Part shown: positions 47,179 to 59,924 of the stretch, one piece after another
Layout of the letters: each line of letters starts with the position of its first letter
How positions within the stretch are numbered: position 1 is the stretch's first letter
DNA from: Mustela lutreola
Taxonomy: Eukaryota > Chordata > Mammalia > Carnivora > Mustelidae
Length of the DNA stretch: 64,000 nucleotides
Assembly (NCBI RefSeq): GCF_030435805.1
Contig: NC_081303.1
Span: 72,391,910-72,455,909, forward strand
Reading direction: 5' to 3'
The notes under the pieces: model-generated
The model's input: the letters and a program-made list of their open reading frames with translations, nothing else
What the model was told of the DNA's origin: nothing
Databases searched by the model: none
Position numbers and translations under genes: made by a program

Positions 47179-50100
47179 AAATGATGGGATATCTCTGAAG
47201 CTCATGGTATCTGTTCCTAGAAAATGGAGATTAAAATTTTTGTTCTTTCTTATTAGTTAGCAACTGGTCCTAAGCTTAAATAGATATAACTATTCACTTA
47301 TTTGAAATCAATATGAATATACTCACATTGGCTGGTATGAAAGCTCTTTAACAAATAACAGGGATTTGTCATTTTTTAACTTTCAAGATAGTTCTGTTAA
47401 ATATAAAGTATATATTTATCATGTCTATCCCCATTATATAAATATATATGTGTACAATAGCTGTATGTTTTCTATATTTAGGAAAAAAAAATTGAATGAG
47501 ATAGTGTGCATACATACACCCTCACCAGGACAAAGGGATTTCTGTATTTCAAGACAGTGAAACAAATCTATATTTATACACATTGCTTGTCCTTGTCTTG
47601 GCACTTTCCAAATATTTTTCTGGGTTTCCATTCACCTAATGCACATCCAATTCCCACCATATCCTAACTCCACTGAGTATATCATATGGATTAGGCCACA
47701 GAGGCTGAAATTCTCTCAATTCTGAAGGTGTACCTGTATCTATCCAAATCCAGAACTACTGTGTAAATGATTTGTCACTCAGACCCATGAAACAGCTGAT
47801 TTCAGTTATGTGGACATTTTTCTTACATACTATTAATATTACCCCACCATCTAAATGGATTGTGTTATTGATATATTTGCCCTTTTGTGATATATGGGAA
47901 CCCAGAAACACAGTCCATCTGGGGAAGCAGCTCATCTGCTCCAGATAACATCAGAGACCACTACAGTCTGATAAATCTGTACCCTGAATAGAAAGATACA
48001 AGAGCAGAGAAATGAAAAGATCTTCCAGCCAAATACCCACAGGCTATACAAGTCAAGAAAAAGATCCCTCTGTGATTCATGAGAAGAACTCTATGTTAAG
48101 TAGCTTTGAGTAACTTTGACCAAGACACTTCATTTAAGACACACATAAAGTAAGGATATTCCATCACCTTACTTTAAAACTAAGGGGCTAGGGTAAGCAA
48201 CAAGTGTTATAATTTGACCAGAGGCATGGAAAAGTACTTAAGCAGAAGTTCCTTGAACACTACCTTACAAAAGGAGTTTTGCTTAGGGTGAGAGTGAAGT
48301 TTAGATCCCAAGAGTCTTTTCAACTCAGGGAGTCCAAGATTCTCTAAATGATGATCCCTAAAGTGCCCTTATATTTGAGAAGCTATGGAGGACATTCAGG
48401 TTTCAATTCTAGGACATGACATTTGCATATCCTATTTTTCTCATTCCTTAGATACCCCACTGAGATATAATATAATCTGGATTTAAATAGTGTCTTGGCA
48501 TAGGAGGCCTCCAAAAGGGGGCAAATCTACATGTTTTTCCAATGCAAAACTTTTGAGATACCCAGATGCTTTCTTAAGGAAAACATCAATCAATAAACCA
48601 AGAGAAATTACATAGACAGCAATGGAGAGCAAAGAAGTAAAATTTTTATCTTCTTTTATAAACACAAAAAACCTGAACTTCTCCTATTAAAATGGAGTCT
48701 GAACATTGGATTTCAGTAATAGCTAAAAGGAGACTTCATGAGTACATGGCAGAGAGAGAAGTGGAGATTCGGGATCTGTTTCTTTCAATCCCCGAGTCAA
48801 CCAGACAGAAAGAAGAGAAAAGAAAATCTATCTGGAAACCAAACTGACCTAATCTGATCATTGTGAAAATTCATGGAACTCTACTAGGGAGCACACCTAA
48901 TCACTCTTAGGACCTCAAGTTAAAAGTAGCCCCTGATTCTCCTTCTCACTTACAGAAATGGCCCTCAGTGATCTCCTTGAGGAGCTTGATGTTCACAAGC
49001 TCTACCCATCACTCAGGTTCACACCGCACAGAGCCCAAGGCTACATCGATATTCCTGTTGTCCTATCAGCACCAACGTCACTCTCCTCCTTTCAGTTCAG
49101 ACAGAAGGAGCTATTCAGTATCTGGAATCCTTGACAAGTAGATTCTAAGCCAAAGATTGGAAACTGAAGAAATGACACCAGAAGAGAGTGAATCTGCCCT
49201 GAATAGAAGCTCTCATCTCCATCAATAGAGCAAGCCTCTGCCACCCATCAGGACCCTGGGTCAAACTCACTGTCTGTAGAAGCTCTGGTGACCAGCATGC
49301 AGTGTGGTTATCAGAAGCATGTCCTTGATTGTTGGACTCTTGAGGCTAGTTCTACTACTGGAGATGCTGTCTTGGGGTTAATTAGATATCAAGTCTATTT
49401 TGGAGAATTAATGTCACCATGTTCTCAAAGGTAGCCTTTTCTGGGGAACCTGGGGAGAAGGAGCCAGGAGCATAATTAGCCTGAGTCTAAAATGGAAGTT
49501 GAGTCTGTGCGTGATGGATTCTGTGGGGGAAATCACCAGAATTGAAACTATATTCCACAGACCAAGTGGGAATGTTTCATTGAATTTTAAGTCAGGAATA
49601 TTGTATATCAGCCTAGTGATTCTCAACTTCAGTATTGCTAAGAGTCAAAGGAGGGCTTAATTACAAATTTATCTTCTCAGGTTCTTGTCTATATACATTC
49701 TCATTAGGGACATTGAGATACTCTGACAAAACCTGAATTTTAACATGCGTCGTCAGTCTAATGAGCTCTATCATTCAATTGCTTTCTGTCTACAAATGCT
49801 TTTTTAGTAGAGTGACTTAACATAAATTTCTCCCTTTTATCCAAGCAAGTCCAAAATGAGTAAAATCCAGTTCAGTTCTCAGCATGAATCATGAAGGCAA
49901 CCGATAGTCACATTTCTGAAGTCTACATGGAAGAATAAGACAATTTTGAAAAAGATGAGTCATACCGAGGCTCACTCTTCTCAGGAATAAGGTGGCTCAG
50001 TAGTAACAAAGAGCACGCTGTGGGAGCAAGGAGGGATAAATAGTATAGACAGATAGAGAGGAGAGCTCAGAAATGCATCTGTGCATTTTTGGCAACAGAA

Positions 50101-50246
50101 ATGACCTCACATGTCAGGAAGAAAACCATGATTGTTTAGGGAATAATATTGGGAAAAGGGCTCCCTCTTTGGACCTCATCACTCAAAGGAGGTGTCCTGG
50201 TAGAATAAAGACATTTCTTCCTGAAGTCTCAGTAGGAGCACTGAGT
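47179..50246. other. Duplicated intergenic block of copy B
   Basis: Partner of 5315-8434. No gene. About 140 bp at 49495-49635 has no match in copy A. Much of this block looks about 96-99% identical to A. Confidence 0.75.
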
Positions 50247-50955
50247 GTGTGACCATTCCTGATTGAGCCCTGTGAGTCTACTCCGTCTTCCAAGTAAGGT
50301 GCTATGCCCACTCCCCAGCACCAACCATGTGTGAGTCTGGGTATCAGTGGGAGAGGAGTTGGACACCCCTCCTTCCATTACACCCTGAATGACTGACACA
50401 TACAAGGTTGAGTTTTACAGTTCAGAGGCATTATTTCTCAAGAGTGTTGCCTCTGACAGGAAACACAAAACTGGAAATTGAGGCTTGCCTTTGGCCTTTT
50501 CAGTCTACTTTGTTCTACTGTACAGGTGATCTGCAGACAGAAAGGGTCTTGTTACACTAGCTAGAGTAATTGTCCTATTTTTTTTGTGATTGCTACAGCA
50601 TTGATTTTACTTTTCTGACAAACCTCCTTGATATAAGAATTTAAATTTAACTTATAGTTGTATATCTACAGATTGATGATTTTTGTGACTGTGCTATAGT
50701 TGTGTATCTACAGATCGATAATTTTTGTACCCTTTAGCATGAGGAACACAGCTAAATCTTTCAATGAATATGCAGATTTTTGAAAGGTACATTATTTTAA
50801 GTTTTTAGATTTTCAGGTCCAGAGGTTACGTATCATTTGTTTTCCATCCAAGTATATTGACCGCCTTGATGATTGAGCCAATAGTTTTTTTTTTTCCCTC
50901 TCTTTAAAACATTCCAATTATTTTCATTTTTTATTTTAAAATGTTTTATAACTTC
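50247..50955 (+). repeat. Inverted repeat, arm 1
   Basis: The ancestral-position arm: it aligns with copy A 8437-9110 in collinear context. Its reverse complement appears at 51780-52487 with only a few percent mismatch. It includes a copy-B-specific ~40-bp tandem duplication (50653-50733, ctacagattgatgattttt / ctacagatcgataattttt). Confidence 0.95.
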
Positions 50956-51441
50956 ACAAAAGTTGCACATATTTAAGGCATATAATGTGATGTTTCATAT
51001 ATGTATGTATTGTGTAATGATTATTACAATAAAACTATTTATCATATTAATCACATCACTAAGTTGTGATATGTGTGTGAGGGGACAACACTTGTGATCA
51101 ACGGACTCAACAAATTTAAACTATACAATACAGAGTTACTGTATATAGTTACCATGCTATACATTAGACCTCTTGGACTTATCAATTCTTTGTAACCAAA
51201 CTTTTTCTCTCCCTTGTTCTCCCTAATGGCCACCACTGCATTTCGCCTCCCTCCAACCCTGGCTGCCACCATTCTAGTCTCTGCTTTTATGAATTTGCCT
51301 TTTTTGATTCCACATGATTATGTGGTTTTTTTTTTTTTTTTGTGGATGTTTTTTTTCACTCAGCACAGTGTCCTCCAGATTCATGTACATGTCGTCACAA
51401 ATGGGAGAATTTCCCTCTTTCTCATTATTGGGTAATATTAT

Positions 51442-51472
<31 letters not shown>

Positions 51473-51779
51473 CATATATAGGTATATTACATATAAATAT
51501 AAAACATATATTTATATATATAAATACAATTTCTCTACCAATTCATTCATTAATGATTATAATATAGCTGTGGGATTTTTATATATGGTCCTTATTCTGT
51601 CAAACAAATTCCTATCTACCCAATTTGTTAAGAGTTTTAATCATGAATAGGATGGTGTATGTTGTCAAATGATTTTTTTGCATTTTTATTCTGGTCATTT
51701 TAATTTTTTTTTTCTCTCCTTCTGTTAGCACAGTCTACCACATTGATTGATTTGAATACCTTGAACTGTCTCTGAATCT
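50935..51779 (-). mobile_element. Old antisense L1, 3' part (copy B); loop of the inverted repeat
   Basis: Partner of copy A 9061-9831. It contains an (AC)n run at 51441-51466 followed by TA-rich repeats. It ends abruptly at gaatctcaa, where the second inverted arm begins. Confidence 0.8.
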
Positions 51780-52487
51780 CAAGTTGGAAAACATTTTAAA
51801 ATAAAAAATGAAAATAATTGGAATGTTTTAAAGAGAGGAAAAAAAAAAACTATTGGCTCAATCATCAAGGCAGTCAATATACTTGGATGGAAAACAAATG
51901 ATACGTAACCTCTGGACCTGAAAATCTAAAAACTTAAAATAATGTACCTTTCAAAAATCTGCATATTCATTGAAAGATTTAGCTGTGTTCCTCATGCTAA
52001 AGGGTACAAAAATTATCGATCTGTAGATACACAACTATAGCACAGTCACAAAAATCATCAATCTGTAGATATACAACTATAAGTTAAATTTAAATTCTTA
52101 TATCAAGGAGGTTTGTCAGAAAAGTAAAATCAATGCTGTAGCAATCACAAAAAAATAGGACAATTACTCTAGCTAGTGTAACAAGACCCATTTTGCCTGC
52201 AGATCACCTGTACAGTAGAACAAAGTAGACTGAAATGGCCAAAGGCAAGCCTCAATTTCCAGTTTTGTGTTTCCTGTCAGAGGCAACACTCTTGAGAAAT
52301 AATGCCTCTGAACTGTAAAACTCAACCTTGTATGTGTCAGTCATTCAGGGTGTAATGGAAGGAGGGGTGTCCAACTCCTCTCCCACTGATACCCAGACTC
52401 ACACATGGTTGGTGCTGGGGAGTGGGCATAGCACCTTACTTGGAAGACGGAGTAGACTCACAGGGCTCAATCAGAAATGGTCACACA
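51780..52487 (-). repeat. Inverted repeat, arm 2
   Basis: Reverse complement of 50247-50955, including the 40-bp tandem duplication, so it was copied after that duplication arose. At a few places it keeps the copy-A state where arm 1 differs (ctgcaggcaaaatggg against ctgcagacagaaaggg). It has no counterpart in copy A. Confidence 0.95.
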
Positions 52488-52496
52488 ACCTGAGTG

Positions 52497-52632
52497 TCTT
52501 GAAGGGGTTGGGGGTAGGAAGTTGGGGGAACAAGGTGGTGGGTATTAGAGAGGGCATGTATTGCATGGAGCACTGGGTGTGGTGCAAAAACAGTGAATAC
52601 TGTTACGCTGAAAAGAAATTTTAAAAAAAAGT
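52497..52632 (+). mobile_element. L1 3' tip and A-tail abutting arm 2
   Basis: About 130 bases of L1 3' end (tggagcactgggtgtggtgc) and an A-rich tail. It sits exactly between arm 2 and the resumption of the old L1. It is absent from copy A. Confidence 0.92.
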
Positions 52633-53290
52633 ATTAATGGCTATAAATTTTCCTCTTAATGCTGCTTTTACTGCATCCCATACATCTTACTATATTGTAT
52701 TTTCATTTTTGTTTGTCCCAAGATATTTTTTTAAATTCCCTTCTGAGTTCCTCCTTGACACAATGATTACGAGTGTGTACTGTTTAGTTTCCATATTAGT
52801 GAATTTTCTCTCTCTCTTCCTTTTTTTTTTTTTTTTTTTTTTTTACTGTTACTGATTTCTGGTTTCATTCCATTGTAGTCAGAAAAAATACTTTGAATGA
52901 TTTTGCTCTTGAATTTGTTAAGACTTGTTTTGTGACCTAACAAGTGATCTATCTGAGAGGATGTTTCATGTGCACTTGAAAAGAAAGTGTATTCTTCTGG
53001 TATTGTGTTAGAAGTTCTGTGTATGTCTGCTAGATTTATTTGTTCTATACTGTTGTTCCATTCTTCTGTTTCTTTACCAAGTTTCTGTCTGTATGCTCTT
53101 TTTATAGAGGGTGGGATATTGAAGTCTCCTACTATTATTTGATTACTGTCTGTTTTCCCTTCAGATCTGTCAATATTTGTTTTATATGTTTAGGTGATTT
53201 GAAGTAAGATGCATATATATTTATATTGTTATACCATCCTGTTAAATTGACACTTTTATCATTATACAATGATGTTTGTCTCTTGCAAGA
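52633..53290 (-). mobile_element. Old antisense L1, ORF2 part (copy B)
   Basis: Partner of copy A from about 13209 on. Contains a long T run at 52825-52844. It is interrupted at 53290 by a younger L1 and resumes at 54284. Confidence 0.8.
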
Positions 53291-53293
53291 TTC

Positions 53294-54283
53294 TTTTAAA
53301 ATTTATTTTCAGCATAACAGTATTCATTGTTTTTGCACCACACCCAGTGCTCTATGCAATCCGTGCCCTCTCTAATACCCACCACCTGGTTCCCCCAACC
53401 TCCTACTCCCCGCCGCTTCAAAACCCTCAGATTGTTTTTCAGAGTCCATAGTCTCTCATGGTTCACCTCCCCATCCAATTTCCCCCAACTCCCTTCTCCT
53501 CTCTAACTCCCCTTGTCCTTCCTCCATGCTATTTGTTATGCTCCACAAATAAGTGAAACCATATGATAATTGACTCTCACTGTTTGACTTATTTCACTCA
53601 GTATCATCTCTTCCAGTCCCATCCATGTTGATACAAAAATTGGGTATTCATCCTTTCTAATGGAGGCATCCTACTCCATAGTGTATATGGACCACATCTT
53701 CCTTATCCATTCCTCTGTTGAAGGGCATCTTGTTTCTTTCCACAGTTTGGTGACTGTAGCCATTGCTGCTATAAACATTGGGGTACAGATGGCCCTTCTT
53801 TTCACTACATCTGTATCTCTGGGGTAAATACCCAGTAGTGCAATTGCAGGGTCATAGAGAAGTTCTATTTTTTAATTTCTTGAGGAATCTTCACACTGTT
53901 CTCCAAAGTGGCTGCACCAACTTGCATTCCCACCAACAGTGTAAGAGGTTTCCCCTTTCTCCACATTCCCTCCAACACATGTTGTTTCCTGTCTTTCTAA
54001 TTTTGGCCATTCTAACTGGTGTCAGGTGGTATCTCAATGTGATTTTAATTTGAATCTCCCTGGTGGCTAGTGATGATGAACATTTTTTCATGTGTCTGAT
54101 AACCATTTGTATGTCTTTATTGGAGAAGTGTCTGTTCATATCTTCTGCCCATTTTTTGATATGATTGTCTGTTTTGTGTGTGTTGAGTTTGAGGAGTTCT
54201 TTATAGATCCTGGATATCAACCTTTTGTCTATACTGTCATTTGAAAATATATTCTCCCATTCTGTGGGTTGCCTTCTTATCTG
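53294..54283 (-). mobile_element. 5'-truncated L1 inserted in the old L1 (copy B only)
   Basis: About 1 kb of L1 3' end on the minus strand: ORF2 C terminus (109 codons open at 53891-54220, reading [10 protein letters not shown] and [12 protein letters not shown]) and then the 3' UTR. Copy A is uninterrupted near 13915. No clear target-site duplication was seen. Confidence 0.9.
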
Positions 54284-54640
54284 TCCTTTCTGATATGAAG
54301 AGCAATCTCTGTCTTTTTCTTGGTTATCATTTTCATGGAATCTTTTTCTATCCCTTCACTTTTACCTGTGCATGTCCTAAAAGCAAAAGCAAGTCTCTTA
54401 TAGGCAGGATATTGTTGGTTGTTGTTTTTTTGTTTGTCTGTTTGTTGTTGTTGTTGTTGTTGTTGTTGTTTTTCAATTCATTCAGCAGCTCTGTCTTCTG
54501 TTGGATGATTTATCCCATGGAAATTTAAAGTGACTAGGAAAAGACTTACTCTTGCCCTTTGATTCATTGTTTTCTGACTGTTTTGAAGCTGGTTTCTTCC
54601 TTCCTTTCTTCCTCTCTTGCTGTGTTCTTTTGTGAGTACT
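54284..54640 (-). mobile_element. Old antisense L1, endonuclease end (copy B)
   Basis: Resumption of the old L1, partner of copy A about 13920-14215. Holds a (TTG)n microsatellite at 54441-54473 not found in A. Confidence 0.78.
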
Positions 54641-55950
54641 ATTTCTTTAAGGAAAATAGAGTCACTATTACAGGGTAGTGAAGAGTTTGTGTGGAATCTA
54701 AAAGAAGTGGCAATATGTCTTTTATTACTTCATATACAAAGGCAAATTTTGATTGAAACAACCTATTTAGGCAAAGCTACCCAATTCTGTAGGAAATTTT
54801 GAGGTGCTAACGAGGTTCACAAGAATGTTCAGTAGGTGAAAGAAAACAATCATAAATAACTACGATAGTCTTGTAATGAATTCCAGAAATGAGGATTATA
54901 GTAGCTGTGTTTTATTTTCTTGTTTGCTTAATTATTTATATATTTGTGTATGTTAACCATTTCCCTCCTCTTTTGATATGCTGGTTTATATAAGGTATCT
55001 TGCTGGTGGTAAACATCATAATTCAATTCTTATGGAAAGACCATCAAGGAATATTTAACCTGTGACACTCTGTGTTTCCCTTTTATAAAGATAATGGGGG
55101 CACTCTTTGTGTAAGACTTGCATCAAATTAGTTACTATCATTTCAGAATGTAAACATGAAAAGACGGGTATGTATGGATGTTGAATATCCAAATGGGGAA
55201 ACCGTGCTGGTTATATTTTGTTGACACTTGATAGCATACTTATACTTCTCTGATTCTCTTTACTGTACTCTTCTATAAGGACAGAAATCCTCAAAATCCT
55301 GGAGTCTTTACAGTTTCCTTGTGTCAGGGAGAAACAATTCCTGAAAGGTCCTTCTAACTGGATTCAGACGTAGACATGAGACAGATTAACAGGAGAAAAT
55401 CAATTAAAATTAATAGGTGTAGATATGGAGAATCTGCATAGACATAAGGAATTCCAAACATAGGCAAAATGAGGTATGAGGGTCATTCTGACCTAAGGAG
55501 AGTGGGTAGGGTTCTGGGTTTCAGAGGAAAAGAATGGACTTCATTGGGTGATAAAAAGAGCAGATGTATGGTAATTAGATGTTTGTCCTACCATGTCAAT
55601 GGGTCACTCAGATAAAATTTGTCTGCTAATAAACTATATTTTGGGGAAAAAAACCAATTTAGATTCTTCTGTGTGGTTAAGGGAGGACAAAAGTTTGTCT
55701 TGAGCCCACAGGGTCTCAAGTGCCTTCAACTCAAAGTAACCCACATACCAAAGTGTCACATCTTGCAGAGTGGCAGAGGAGGCTCTCCTGAATCCCTTCA
55801 CTTGCCAGGAAAATTTGAGATATATTTAGAAGTGCACAGATAATGGAAGAGGAAGAGTTTTTTTCTGGAAGCATGTTATGCAAGCACTTGTCATGTGGTA
55901 GATAGAAGCTTTTACCCTTGGCTTTTGGATTTCCTGAGCATCATTCATCA
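54641..55950. other. Duplicated unique sequence, no gene
   Basis: Partner of 14216-15552. Short frames such as 55619-55843 are not preserved between copies. Confidence 0.65.
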
Positions 55951-57170
55951 GATACAGTTTGGTGAGTTTGGAAAAAATGTATACATCCAAGTGACAGCCA
56001 CCCAGTCAAGTTATAGAATGTTTCTACAACTTCCCAAAGGTCTTTCTATCCATTTGTGGTTGACCTCCCCCAGCCCTGTCCCCAGAAAAATACTAATCTT
56101 GCTTCTGGTTGAATGGCTTGATCTTTTCCATAATTCCCTAGAAGTGAAATCAGAGTATGTTCATTTGTATGTCTTACTTCTTTCACTGAGCATAGTTTTT
56201 GAGATTTACTCATGTTGCATTCATCAACTTTCTGTTTATTGCTTAATAGCATTCCATTTAGAAATATACCACAATTTATTCATCTGTTGAACTGTTCGGG
56301 GACATTTTGATTATTTCCACTTTGAGGCTAATCAGAATAAAACGATTATGAAATGAGTCTCCAATTCATTGGAGATATAGATACTCATTTATCTTTGGGA
56401 TCTATGAAAGCAATGGCTGTGCCGTCTGGTAGAGGTCAACTTAACTGCTTATAAACGGGAAGACTGTTTTCCAGAAAGGTTGTATGGTAACTAATTTCCA
56501 CCAGCAATGCAGGAGGGATCCTGCCCTCCCACATCCTCACTGTGGCATTTACTGCCCATCTTGTCATTATCCCACATGGATGGTGACATTTCACAGTACT
56601 TTTATTATGCATTTACTTGAAGACTTAGTATGTTGGGCAGTCTTTCAGGTGTTTTTGGCTAGTTGTAATTTCTTGTTAATTAAGTTCGTGTACAAAGCTT
56701 TGATGATATTTTCATTAACAGGTTTATCTTCCTTGTTTTCCTTTGCGAGACATAGTTCTGTATGCTGCATACAAGTTTTTTACTAGGTATGACTTTTGCA
56801 AATGCGTTCTCCCACTCCTTTTAATTTTATTAATTATGGCTTCATTATAATAGTTTTAATGAAACATAACTTGCAAACATTTATTTACATTTTAAAGTGT
56901 ACCATTCAATAGTTGTCTGCACAATCAGAATTGTGCACTCATTAACATGATCTAACTTTAGAACAGCAACAATTCTAACGTTTATGAAGTTCAATTTATC
57001 ACCTTTTTCTTCTTATACTTCATGTTCTCTGCCTCCTGTTTAATAAATATTTGCACTCTGAGTTACAGTTTTTCTGTTTGTTTGTTTTTTTTTTTCTGAA
57101 AATTGTTATAGCATTTGACATTTCTAGTTAAATTGTGCATGACTTTTGGTAAAAGTCAAGATTTGTATTT
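55951..57170 (-). mobile_element. Ancient antisense L1 remnant (copy B)
   Basis: Minus-strand ancient L1: 3' UTR-like sequence at 55951-56120, then worn ORF2 end to about 56700, and another old L1 end at 56860-57000. Longer than the copy-A version because A lost about 735 bp. Confidence 0.6.
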
Positions 57171-59924
57171 TTTAATATGTGCATCCAGTATGGAAATCAC
57201 AGTACATCGAAAGGACTACACTTTCTTCATTATAAAACATTAACATCATTGCTGAAAACCGATTGGCAATAAATGCATGGTACTATCTCCATATTATTCA
57301 TTCTGTCCCATTGATTCATGGGCTTAGTCTTTTGCCTTATAACTGGGTCAGTTATGCTCTAAAACATGTCTTTGTCTCTGGTTCATCTGTATCTAAATTG
57401 TGCTCATTGTGTGTGATTTTAAAAAATTAATTATTTAATATGTGGAATCAAAAAAAAAAACAAAACTAAACTAACAACTAACAAACAAACTAAAAGAAAC
57501 AGAAACTGACACATGAACACAGACAATATACAGGTGGTTGCCAGAGGATGAGGGGGTGGGGGTCGGCAATATCGGTGAAGGGATTTAAGAGACACAAATA
57601 TCCCATGATAAACAAGTCATGAGGATGAAAAGCACAGCAGAGGGGATCGAGTCGGTAATAGTGTAACAGTCTTGTGCGGTGACAGGGTGGCTACACTCTC
57701 CCTGAACTGGCCGGCCTCCCTGGGATTCCGCGGGCAGAGCACAGCTCCTTTACCTCTTCAAGCTTCTTCACTTTAGGCCGATTTACACTCCTCAGCCAGC
57801 AGGACCACTGTGCTCTCCCTGGATTTCTTCTGAAAGTGCACACAGCATGGTCTGAACCACGAGCTTTTCACAAGCTGTTTGCACCGGTGAGTGCATACTG
57901 GGGGTGCCTAGTGGGTGCGCACAAAGCTGCTCTTGATATCAGAGCCACGGGAGGGAAGTGAGGAGCAAGGAAGTCTTGACAAAGCAGCCCTTTGCTCTCT
58001 CTCTAAAATGACCTATCAGTTTAAACAACTCCTTAAAGTTTCTGCGTCCTCCTCCTCAGAAAGCAGATGAATACTGACGAGACTCATTTTTCTATTGGCC
58101 CATAGCACACGTCCATCAGTGAGGACCTTATATTTCTCAGAATGAAAAATTAAAACACAAGAAAGAAATCTATGATCCCATCCCTCCTTACATAGCACAA
58201 GAATCCTGAATCCCTTAGGAGGAGACATCCTTTTGGCAGGGAGAGATGTTTTAGGGTAATGTGAGGAGTTTGAGAACCTCTGTTTGGACCCTGAGCGTGG
58301 GTAACGCTGCAGCATCTTTAGTGAGCCTCAGTCGTAGCCTCCTTACCTTATTTTCCCATCTCCCTTTCTAAATACCACACTCTCTTCGAACAGAAGGTGG
58401 TCCTTGTAAACATGCTAAGAGAAGAAATCACTTGAACCAAGTTCAGAATATTCCCAGACCCCATCCCAAGTACTTCTCCTCCAGAGGACCCCGGGGAAAT
58501 CCAACGACAGGCATCTTCCCATGCACTGCAGGAGGCTCGTGTGTATGTGGCCCAGGAACCACCACCATCATGGGCTATGTCCTCCCTCCTCTTTCTGAAG
58601 CCCGCCCCACAAGGCAATCACCACAGTGCCCGGAATGACATCGGTTCTCAATGCATAATGATTAAATGACTAATGAATTGACGGATGCACAGTTGAGTGT
58701 CTGAGTTAACTCATGTCCTTGAAAAGATGAGGCTAACAGAGAAATGTGGAACATTTAGAATTTGTGCCCCCTAGGAAGGCAAGCGTAGCAGAGATGCATG
58801 AAGCAGGAGAGATGCAGAAAAAAATGATCTGGTTTCTTCAACTAGCACACTTGAAAGTGGAGGAAACCACGATGTTTGTCAAAGGAGGCATTCATGTAAT
58901 CCCCCAAACAGTTAATCTATATGCAGAATCTATGAGGCCAATGATAAAGGGAGTTACAGTCCCTTACTTCATTCAGCAAGTGGGAGCCAAAATGAATGAC
59001 CTGTTGGGGGGAGGGGGAATCGCAGGGGTCAAAGAAATCCATCCTCTACACAGATCACGTAAAGTACAGAATTCATTTGATTCTTTTTATCTCAAGTTTT
59101 TCATGCCCAGAATCCAAAAAACACTTCCCTCTGAGGCCTCAATCCCCTGGAGAACCTGCATCTATAAGACCCAGGGATGTCGCTGGCACGTCCGCCTCCA
59201 GGAGCACAGGGCTGGTGAGATCCAGGCTGTCCACTTGCTCCAGCCCATCCAGCAAACTGAGCTTTCTTTCCTCTTTAAAGGTTCATAGCCCCTGAATGCC
59301 CCATGGTTAATTCTAGGAAGAACTTACTGTCTGATATTCCTACAGAGTTTGCCTGTTTGTCGGTCCCTTTCTACTGTGACAGGGCGCAGAAGGAAACCTG
59401 GGGCTGGGCAGGAACTCTGCCTCTAAATGTAAGTGTTCCCTTTGCATTGTGGCTGTCACACAAGACTGTGCTCTCAGCGGTGCCCTCTGTCAAGCAGTCT
59501 ACAGAAGTCCTGGCCCCCCAGGTAAGACTCAGAGGCAGAACTGCCGGTGGACACCATGCTCAGCTGAAGTGGGTCAGAGCGTCAGGATCTGGGGAAAGCA
59601 CAGGGAGCAGAGACCCAATGGTCCGGTGGACAAGTTGTGCCATCTGAATGCGGAGAAAGCAAAGGGAGAGATGGGTCAAGAGCAGAAAACAGTCAGCTAT
59701 TTCTAAAACAGACCTGAACCAGGAAACAGGAGGAAACACCCAGAAGGACAGGACAGAAGGAAACCTTGGGTGACACAGTGAAGGTGGGTAAGGCGAGGGA
59801 GCAGGGCAGACCCATCTGCTTCCTCCAGCACTGGTGTGTAAGCACACAGCACAGAGGACATCTCAGGAGGAGGACCCCGTCAGTGGAAGACAGAGCCCAG
59901 GATGGGAGAGTTTCAGGTATGTGG

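Larger units (their letters stand above)
41318..57825 (+). repeat. Segmental duplication, copy B (proximal block)
   Basis: Direct-orientation partner of 1-18146, offset about 41.3 kb at the left end. Private features are a nested SINE pair at 43901, L1 pieces at 46163, 52497 and 53294, SINEs at 46655 and 47000, and the inverted repeat at 50247-52487. It lacks the 9874 L1, the 15553-16790 segment and about 0.9 kb of the old L1. Confidence 0.93.

Noticed and set aside
48554-48600. Possible SINE remnant at the copy-B partner of the 6700 SINE
   Set aside because: Sequence reads straight through with one copy of the 13-base target; it is the empty site.
51441-51500. Possible CRISPR-like or regulatory direct repeats
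   Set aside because: Simple AC/TA microsatellite of the kind found throughout mammalian DNA.
58746-59288. 180-codon open frame in the segment absent from copy A
   Set aside because: It starts with GTG (first ATG at codon 17), has no recognisable domain and no second copy in the window to test conservation. Chance in a GC-richer stretch is likelier.
59303-59706. Overlapping 85-114 codon frames that could be exons
   Set aside because: No shared domain, no consistent splice signals, and no link to an adjacent gene; worn MIR sequence lies close by.
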